Position numbers and translations under genes: made by a program. Below the pieces are notes generated by a model that saw only the letters and a program-made list of their open reading frames with translations, was not told the origin of the DNA and searched no databases. From Bacteroidales bacterium UBA3684 (lineage in GTDB: Bacteria; Bacteroidota; Bacteroidia; Bacteroidales; P3), in contig DFIZ01000034.1 in the NCBI GenBank assembly GCA_002372855.1, positions 1 through 8,264 on the forward strand: a stretch of DNA of 8,264 nucleotides. Reading direction: 5' to 3'. Shown here piece by piece: positions 1-5,002 of the stretch (position 1 is the stretch's first letter; each line of letters begins with the position of its first letter).

Positions 1-51
1 TGCACTTGTAACTGGAATTTAGGAGAGGGCTTTTTGCACCCTGCCGGGCAA

Positions 52-59
52 TATTTTTG
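52..59 (+). promoter_or_regulatory. Candidate Bacteroidota -7 element for the DUF389 gene
   Basis: TATTTTTG fits the Bacteroidota -7 consensus TAnnTTTG. A TTTG that could act as the -33 element lies at 33-36, but the 15-base spacing is shorter than usual. Transcription would begin near 66, leaving a leader of about 34 bases before the ATG at 100. This placement argues against the alternative TTG start at 34, which would lie upstream of the promoter. Positions 1-51 show no other feature that can be supported. The call rests on one motif match in AT-rich DNA. Confidence 0.4.
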
Positions 60-99
60 TAGTTTGTGCGTTACGCATAGAAATCAAATATTGTTTCGG

Positions 100-1392
100 A
101 TGCAAATCAACCTACGGACTATCAAACAATCGCTCGGCAAGTATTTCAACCTGATGGGCGACAAGGAGGACGAGCTGGCGGTCATCGAGCAGGTGAAGGG
201 CAGCATCGCCTTCCGCGGCACCAATCTGTGGATTCTCATTTTCGCCATTTTCATTGCCTCGCTGGGTCTGAACGTCAATTCCACGGCCGTCATCATCGGT
301 GCCATGCTCATCTCGCCGCTGATGGGTCCCATCATCGGCATGGGCCTGGCGGTGGGCATCGGCGATTCGGAGATGCTGAAGCAGTCGCTGAAGAACTACG
401 GTGTAGCCACGCTCATCTCTGTGCTGACGGCCACGCTCTATTTCTTCATCTCGCCCCTGAGCGAGGCGCGCAGCGAGCTGCTGGCGCGCACGTCGCCCAC
501 GCTCTACGATGTGCTGATAGCTTTCTTCGGCGGTGCCGCCGGTGTGCTGGCGCTGACGACGAAGAGCAAGGGGCAGGTGATTCCCGGCGTGGCCATAGCC
601 ACGGCGCTGATGCCGCCGCTGTGCACGGCGGGCTACGGCCTGGCCACGGGCCAGTGGGCCTACTTCTTTGGCGCTTTCTATCTCTTCTTTATCAATACGG
701 TGTTCATCGCCACGGCCACCTTCCTGGGGGTGAAGCTGCTGCGGTTCCATCCGCTGCAGAGGCTGGAGTCGGAGGCCGCGCGCCGCGGGCGCAAGGTGAT
801 TACGTGGGTGGTCATCATCACGATGATTCCGGCGGCGGTGATTACGGTGAATCTGGTGACGCAGGATGTGGTGATGCGCAATGTGAACCAGTTTGTGAAG
901 ACCGAGCTCAACTTCGGCGGTACGCAGGTGCTCTCCTCGCGCCTGGAACACGACACGATCTACGTGGTGGCCGTGGGCAGGGAGATTGCGGCCGACAACA
1001 TTGCCGTGGCGCGCGACAGGCTGAAGTTCTACGGCCTGGCCGGCAAGGGGCTGAATGTCATCCAGGCCGACAATGCGGAGTCCTACGCCCTGGCGTCGAA
1101 CCTCAACCGTGCGGAGCAAACCAACACGGTGCTCAGCGGCCAGATTGCCGAGCTGCAGCGTCAGCTGGCGGCCTACACGGCCTACGACACCCTCTCGGTG
1201 CATGTCGATGCCGAGGCGCACACGCTCTTCCCCTGGGTGGACAAGGTGCTGGTGGGCCGCGTGGGCGGCAAGCCGGTGGCCTTCGTCGACAGGGAGGAGG
1301 GCAGCCCCGTCGGCTCCGAGGAGCGGAACAAGCTTATGGGCTGGCTCCGCACCCGCGTGGGCGACAACAAGATGGAGGTTTTCTTCAAGTAA
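100..1392 (+). CDS. DUF389 family polytopic membrane protein
   Basis: A 430-residue inner-membrane protein of the DUF389 family; its biochemical role is not established. After a short charged cytoplasmic N-terminus (1-40), about seven hydrophobic segments are visible, roughly at 43-59, 61-87, 101-118, 136-152, 160-180, 186-210 and 232-252. Two conserved-looking Pro/Gly-rich stretches, GAMLISPLMGP (67-77) and ATALMPPLCTAGYG (167-180), are the family hallmark and could be related halves of an internal repeat (inference). The C-terminal third is soluble and contains a likely coiled coil at about 331-360 (Asn, Gln, Leu and Ala rich), then a small domain to residue 430. The ATG at 100 is chosen because the 22 residues upstream are cysteine-rich, unlike the family, and overlap the likely promoter. 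The phosphoesterase gene follows after 30 bases, so the two are probably cotranscribed. Family assignment is firm; function is unknown. Confidence 0.85.
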   Translation: MQINLRTIKQSLGKYFNLMGDKEDELAVIEQVKGSIAFRGTNLWILIFAIFIASLGLNVNSTAVIIGAMLISPLMGPIIGMGLAVGIGDSEMLKQSLKNYGVATLISVLTATLYFFISPLSEARSELLARTSPTLYDVLIAFFGGAAGVLALTTKSKGQVIPGVAIATALMPPLCTAGYGLATGQWAYFFGAFYLFFINTVFIATATFLGVKLLRFHPLQRLESEAARRGRKVITWVVIITMIPAAVITVNLVTQDVVMRNVNQFVKTELNFGGTQVLSSRLEHDTIYVVAVGREIAADNIAVARDRLKFYGLAGKGLNVIQADNAESYALASNLNRAEQTNTVLSGQIAELQRQLAAYTAYDTLSVHVDAEAHTLFPWVDKVLVGRVGGKPVAFVDREEGSPVGSEERNKLMGWLRTRVGDNKMEVFFK

Positions 1393-1422
1393 CGGATTGA
1401 ACTATTGTAACTGTTTCTTTAT

Positions 1423-2517
1423 ATGCGATTCATTTTTCTGGTGATTCTATTTCTGTGCCTGCTGCCCTATGTGGCGTGGCACTTGTGGATGCTGCCGCCC
1501 GTGGCGCGGTGGGCGCGATGGATGGTGGTGGGGGTGATGGCGCTGTGCGTGGGCATGTGCATCTTCTCGCTGACGCGCTATCTGGACCGTGTGCCCATGG
1601 GACTGGCCAAGGTGGTGTACAACGTGGGCAACAAGTCGCTCATCGTCATAGCCTACCTGCTGATGGTTTTCCTAGTGGTGGATGTGCTGCGGCTGGTGCA
1701 TGTGGTGCCCACGGCGTGGGTGAGGGACAACTGGTGGGCCTGCGGGGTGCTGTTGGTGGTGTTGGGTGCGGTGTTCGTCTACGGCAGCGTGCACTACCAC
1801 CACAAGGAGCGTGTGGCCCTGTGCCTCGACAGCCACGGCAAAGAGGTGGGACCTGGGCGTCTGGTGGCGCTGAGCGACCTGCACCTGGGCTACCACAACG
1901 GGCGCAAGGAGCTTGCGCGCTGGGTGGACCTCGTCAATGCCGAGCATCCCGATGCCGTGCTGCTGGCCGGCGACCTGGTGGACCGCTCGCTGCGGCCCCT
2001 GCTGGCCGAGGACATGGCTGCCGAGCTGCGCCGCATCGAGGCTCCGGTCTACGCCTGCCTGGGCAACCACGAGTACTATGCCGACTACTACACTCCCGGC
2101 GAGGTGGAGCAGTTCTACCGCGACGCGAACATCACACTGCTGCAGGACAGCGCGGCCACGCTGGGCAACATTGTGGTCCTTGGCCGCGACGACCGCACCA
2201 ACCCCCGCCGCCTGAGCGTAAAGCGGTTGAAAGAGAAGTGCCTTGTGCCTCCAACCTCCTACCTCATACTTCTCGACCACCAGCCCTACCGCCTGGAGGA
2301 GGCCGAGAAGGCCGGAGTCGACCTGCAGCTGAGCGGGCACACCCACCGCGGGCAGGTGTGGCCGGTGTCGTGGATTACCGACGCGATGTACGAATGCTCA
2401 TGGGGCAGCCTGCGCAAGGGCGCGACGGACTACTATGTCAGCTCCGGCCTGGGCATCTGGGGCGCCAAGTACCGCATAGGCACCCAGTCGGAGTATGTGG
2501 TGGTGGATATACAATAG
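1423..2517 (+). CDS. Membrane-anchored calcineurin-like metallophosphoesterase
   Basis: A 364-residue protein with an N-terminal membrane region and a C-terminal metallophosphoesterase domain of the YkuE type. Hydrophobic segments lie at about 2-20, 33-50, 70-93 and 104-124. The catalytic domain starts near 147 and carries every signature of a dinuclear-metal phosphoesterase: DLH (D152, H154), GDLVD (D184), GNHE (N215, H216), an isolated histidine in LLDHQP (H286) and GHTH (H306, H308). Related proteins hydrolyse phosphomonoesters or phosphodiesters, and some act on lipid-linked substrates such as UDP-diacylglucosamine; the substrate here is not determinable. The position of the domain beside a four-helix anchor suggests a membrane-associated substrate (inference). 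The ATG at 1423 is the first in frame and gives the hydrophobic first helix. It follows the DUF389 gene by 30 bases with no clear promoter between, and the next gap contains a new promoter, so this is probably the last gene of its transcript. Confidence 0.88.
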   Translation: MRFIFLVILFLCLLPYVAWHLWMLPPVARWARWMVVGVMALCVGMCIFSLTRYLDRVPMGLAKVVYNVGNKSLIVIAYLLMVFLVVDVLRLVHVVPTAWVRDNWWACGVLLVVLGAVFVYGSVHYHHKERVALCLDSHGKEVGPGRLVALSDLHLGYHNGRKELARWVDLVNAEHPDAVLLAGDLVDRSLRPLLAEDMAAELRRIEAPVYACLGNHEYYADYYTPGEVEQFYRDANITLLQDSAATLGNIVVLGRDDRTNPRRLSVKRLKEKCLVPPTSYLILLDHQPYRLEEAEKAGVDLQLSGHTHRGQVWPVSWITDAMYECSWGSLRKGATDYYVSSGLGIWGAKYRIGTQSEYVVVDIQ

Positions 2518-2599
2518 ATTATTAAGATTATTTAAGTGATTGCGCTGGTTTGTTAATCAGGTGGTTGCATAAAAATAAAATATTTTGCAATAAAAAAAT

Positions 2600-2635
2600 G
2601 GCTGCATGTACTAAAAATTTAGTAATTTTGCAGCC
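2600..2635. repeat. Nested inverted repeat over the DUF1573 promoter
   Basis: Two perfect 7-base inverted repeats are nested. The outer arms are GGCTGCA (2600-2606) and TGCAGCC (2629-2635). The inner arms are TACTAAA (2609-2615) and TTTAGTA (2618-2624) around a two-base centre. The internal loops between the two stems are 2 and 4 bases. The right arms overlap the -7 element at both ends, so a protein bound here would be placed to control initiation. An RNA or cruciform structure is the other reading. The rest of the gap, 2518-2599, is AT-rich and holds only a near-tandem GATTATT repeat just after the phosphoesterase stop and weak AT-rich hairpins. Confidence 0.6.
2623..2630 (+). promoter_or_regulatory. 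-7 promoter element of the DUF1573 operon
   Basis: TAATTTTG is an exact match to the Bacteroidota -7 consensus TAnnTTTG. Transcription would start near 2637, giving an A-rich leader of about 36 bases (2637-2672) of the kind used for initiation without a Shine-Dalgarno sequence in this phylum. No good TTTG -33 element is seen about 19-20 bases upstream (the region reads ATGGCTG), so initiation may depend on the -7 element or on an activator at the overlapping palindrome. Confidence 0.7.
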
Positions 2636-2672
2636 CAATAAAAATTAAAAAACGAAACAATAAACCTAAAAA

Positions 2673-3239
2673 ATGTTCAATATGAAAAAGTTTGCATTAA
2701 TCTGCCTCTTTGCCAGCATGGCATTCGGCATGGCCAACGCCCAGAACACGAAAGCCGAAACCAAGGAAGTGCCTGAAAACGGCGCCAAGATTCGCTTCAC
2801 CGAGCTCGAACACAACTACGGCACCATCCAGAAGGGTGGCAACGGCGAGTGCGAGTTCACCTTTGTCAACGAGGGCAACGAGCCCCTGATCCTCTCCAAC
2901 GTGAAAGCCTCCTGCGGCTGCACCACTCCCAGCTACACCCAGAAGCCCGTCATGCCCGGTCAGCAGGGCACCATCCATGTGAAGTACAACACCAACAACG
3001 TGGGTGCCTTCTCGAAGACCGTCACCGTGACCAGCAACGCTGTCGACAATCCCCGTGTGCAGCTGCGCATCAAGGGCAACGTCAAGCAGGATGCCGCCAG
3101 TATTCCTACAGGCGACCCCAATGCCGGCAAGGGTGCCAAAAGCGTGCGTCAGGAAAACAAACAGCTGAAGCCTGCCCGCGAGGAAGCCAAGGTTGCCCCC
3201 GTCCAGATGAAGGTGTCGGAAAAGCCCATCAACAAGTAA
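2673..3239 (+). CDS. Secreted DUF1573 domain protein
   Basis: A 188-residue exported protein. Residues 4-23 form a signal peptide (MKK, hydrophobic core, then ANA before Q24), suggesting signal peptidase I cleavage after A23; there is no lipobox cysteine. The DUF1573 domain covers about 38-136, an Ig-like beta fold of unknown role common in Bacteroidota. It shows the family pattern of an HNYGTI strand (47-52), FVNEGNEPL (64-72), the SCGCTTP motif (80-86, C81 and C83) and a closing strand with NVGAFSKTVTV (109-119). The last 50 residues are Lys/Pro/Ala rich and probably disordered. Translation could start at the ATG at 2673 or at 2682 (MKKFAL), which gives a more typical signal peptide; both follow an A-rich leader. 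It is the first gene after a clear promoter, and the aminotransferase follows after 24 bases, so the two likely share a transcript. Function is not known. Confidence 0.85.
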   Translation: MFNMKKFALICLFASMAFGMANAQNTKAETKEVPENGAKIRFTELEHNYGTIQKGGNGECEFTFVNEGNEPLILSNVKASCGCTTPSYTQKPVMPGQQGTIHVKYNTNNVGAFSKTVTVTSNAVDNPRVQLRIKGNVKQDAASIPTGDPNAGKGAKSVRQENKQLKPAREEAKVAPVQMKVSEKPINK

Positions 3240-3263
3240 TCAATTTACAATAATCCCTCCATT

Positions 3264-4553
3264 ATGCCACATATTTCACACAAAGGACTGGAGCTGCCGC
3301 AGTCGGCCATCCGTAAGCTCGTCCCCTTCGCCGATGCCGCCAAAGAACGTGGTGTGCACGTGTATCACCTGAATATCGGCCAGCCCGACATCGAGACCCC
3401 TGCAGGCGCCCTCGAGGCCCTGTCGGTGAAGGCTCACGAGATGGCGGAGAACAAGGGTGTGCTGGAATACAGCCACTCCGCCGGTATCCCCACCTATCGC
3501 CGCGCCCTTTGCAACTATTATCACCGCCACGGCATCGATGTCACCCCCAACCAGGTGATTGTCACCAATGGTGGTAGCGAGGCTTTGCAGATGGCTTTCA
3601 CCGTCTGCCTCAATCCGGGCGACGAAATCATCATCCCCGAGCCTTATTACACCAATTACAACACCTTCGCCAAGCTCTGCGACGCCAAGATTGTCACCAT
3701 TCCCAGCGACATCAAGACCGGCTTCGCCCTGCCTCCCATCGAGGAGTTCGAGAAGGTTATCACGCCCTATACGCGTGCCATCATGATCTGCAACCCCAAC
3801 AACCCCACGGGTTACCTCTACACCCACGAGGAACTGCTGAAGGTGGCCGGCCTGGTGAAGAAGTACGACCTCTACCTCTTTGCCGACGAGGTGTATCGCG
3901 AGTTCTGCTACGATGGCAACAGCCATTTCAGCGTCATGCAGCTCGAGGGTTTGGAGCGCAACACCATCCTGTTCGACTCCGTGTCGAAGCGTTACAGCGC
4001 CTGTGGAGCCCGTGTGGGATGCATGGTGACCCGCAACAGCGAGGTCTACGCCATCGCCATGCGTTTGGCCCAGGCCCGTCTGTCGCCCCCGTCGTTCGGC
4101 CAGTTCTTCGGCGAGGCCGCCGTGGATACTCCCCAGGAGTATTTCGACGCCGTCCAAGCAGAGTATGTGGCGCGCCGCAATGTGGTGGTGGAGGGTGTCA
4201 ACAAGATTCCCGGCTGCTTCTGCCCGATGCCCAAGGGTGCCTTCTACACGGTAATCGACCTGCCTATCGACGACAGCGACCGTTTCTGCCAGTGGCTGCT
4301 GACCGACTTCAGCTACAAGGGTTCCACCGTTATGCTGGCTCCTGCCACGGGCTTCTACGTCAATCCCGAGCGTGGTCGCCATCAGGCCCGCATCACCTAT
4401 TGCCTCAATATCGACGACCTGAAGGCTGCCATGAAATGCCTCGAGGAGGCCCTGAAGGTCTATCCCGGCCGCATCGACGCTCCCAAGGCTCCTGCCAAGA
4501 AGCCTGCCGCCAAGAAACCTGCTGCCAAGAAAAAAACCGCCGCCAAGAAATGA
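3264..4553 (+). CDS. Class I/II PLP-dependent aminotransferase (aspartate aminotransferase-like)
   Basis: A fold-type I aminotransferase, cytoplasmic, probably moving an amino group between an amino acid such as aspartate and 2-oxoglutarate. Visible elements are the N-terminal NIGQPDIETP (37-46), TNGGSEAL for cofactor phosphate binding (101-108), NPNNPTG with N180 contacting the PLP ring oxygen, ADEVY with D208 and Y211, and SVSKRYSACGARVG where K242 is the Schiff-base lysine and R250 matches the phosphate-binding arginine eight residues later. R376 in ARITYC matches the arginine that holds the substrate carboxylate. The catalytic body ends near 403. It is followed by a Lys/Ala/Pro tail (about 406-429), which is not part of the usual fold. 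The ATG at 3264 is 24 bases after the DUF1573 stop, and the TGA overlaps the next start as ATGA. The exact amino-acid substrate cannot be fixed from motifs. Confidence 0.9.
   Translation: MPHISHKGLELPQSAIRKLVPFADAAKERGVHVYHLNIGQPDIETPAGALEALSVKAHEMAENKGVLEYSHSAGIPTYRRALCNYYHRHGIDVTPNQVIVTNGGSEALQMAFTVCLNPGDEIIIPEPYYTNYNTFAKLCDAKIVTIPSDIKTGFALPPIEEFEKVITPYTRAIMICNPNNPTGYLYTHEELLKVAGLVKKYDLYLFADEVYREFCYDGNSHFSVMQLEGLERNTILFDSVSKRYSACGARVGCMVTRNSEVYAIAMRLAQARLSPPSFGQFFGEAAVDTPQEYFDAVQAEYVARRNVVVEGVNKIPGCFCPMPKGAFYTVIDLPIDDSDRFCQWLLTDFSYKGSTVMLAPATGFYVNPERGRHQARITYCLNIDDLKAAMKCLEEALKVYPGRIDAPKAPAKKPAAKKPAAKKKTAAKK
4491..4550 (+). repeat. Degenerate PAAKK-encoding repeat at the aminotransferase 3' end
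   Basis: Four units encode PAKK, PAAKK, PAAKKK and TAAKK (residues 410-429). The basic unit is about 15 bases, CCTGCCGCCAAGAAA, with length and third-base changes. The third unit holds a run of seven A (4530-4536). The peptide resembles the C-terminal tails of histone H1 and of some bacterial nucleoid proteins. It looks like expansion of a short repeat at the end of the gene. Confidence 0.75.
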
Positions 4554-5002
4554 CGCGCGAGGAACAACGCAACAAAGTGATATGCTCCTGCATCCAACAG
4601 CAGGAGCATATTGCATCTATTGCCAAGCAGGAGATGGACTCCGCCCAGCAGCAGAGCAACGACTATGGCGCCAATGTGGACCGCTACGACAGTTACCGCA
4701 CCAAGATGATGCGCAGCCGCGACATGTACGCCAAGCAGCTGAGCAACGCCCTGGCGGGCATACGCTACCTGCAGGACCTGCTCAAGGAGCCTCCGCACGA
4801 CGTGGTGGAGCATGGCGCCGTGGTGGTTACCGACCGCCAGAATTTCCTCCTCAGCATCGGTGCCGGCAAGTTCATGGTGGGTAACCAGGTATTCTTCGCC
4901 ATCTCGGCCCAGACCCCTATCTATGTGGCCCTCAAAGGCAAGAGGGTAGGGGACAGTATTGTCTTCAACGGACAATCCCAAACAATCAAAGAGATTTTCT
5001 AG
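4550..5002 (+). CDS. GreA/GreB-like transcription factor family protein
   Basis: A 150-residue protein resembling GreA/GreB, which enter the RNA polymerase secondary channel and stimulate cleavage of backtracked RNA. The N-terminal part (about 1-80) is Gln-rich and probably an antiparallel coiled coil. The C-terminal part (about 86-150) matches the FKBP-like Gre domain, clearest at VEHGAVVVT (86-94) and TPIYVALKGKRVGDSIVF (122-139), compared with the family's SPLxxALLGKKVGD. By eye, the tip NDYGAN (37-42) lines up with GDLSEN of GreA: the first acid is kept (D38) but the second is alanine (A41), so cleavage activity may be reduced or lost. The ATG at 4550 overlaps the aminotransferase TGA, implying translational coupling. 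The TAG at 5000-5002 lies inside the convergent membrane-protein gene. Family membership is probable; a role in transcription is inference. Confidence 0.7.
   Translation: MTREEQRNKVICSCIQQQEHIASIAKQEMDSAQQQSNDYGANVDRYDSYRTKMMRSRDMYAKQLSNALAGIRYLQDLLKEPPHDVVEHGAVVVTDRQNFLLSIGAGKFMVGNQVFFAISAQTPIYVALKGKRVGDSIVFNGQSQTIKEIF

Larger units (their letters stand above)
2592..2635 (-). terminator. Candidate intrinsic terminator for minus-strand transcripts
   Basis: Read on the minus strand, the nested stem (GGCTGCA/TGCAGCC outside, TACTAAA/TTTAGTA-type pairing inside) is followed directly by A and seven T bases (2592-2598 on the plus strand are seven A). This is the order expected for a Rho-independent terminator. 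The plus strand has no T-run after the stem. No minus-strand gene ends nearby, so the site would act only on long antisense read-through. It may instead be just a promoter operator. Confidence 0.3.

Noticed and set aside
34..99. TTG start at 34 for the DUF389 gene
   Set aside because: It would add 22 cysteine-containing residues and would overlap the likely promoter; the ATG at 100 fits better.
112..1221. Long open frame antisense to the DUF389 gene
   Set aside because: The product is Arg/His-rich with no domain-like pattern; it mirrors the GC-rich codons of the real gene, whose translation shows clear family motifs.
3276..4616. A 446-codon open frame antisense to the aminotransferase
   Set aside because: The plus strand encodes a complete aminotransferase with all catalytic residues; the antisense frame is open only through codon bias and gives no recognisable protein.
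4958..4976. Hairpin ATTGTC/GACAAT near the end of the Gre-like gene as a terminator
   Set aside because: The stem is only six pairs, mostly AT, inside coding sequence, and no T-run follows.
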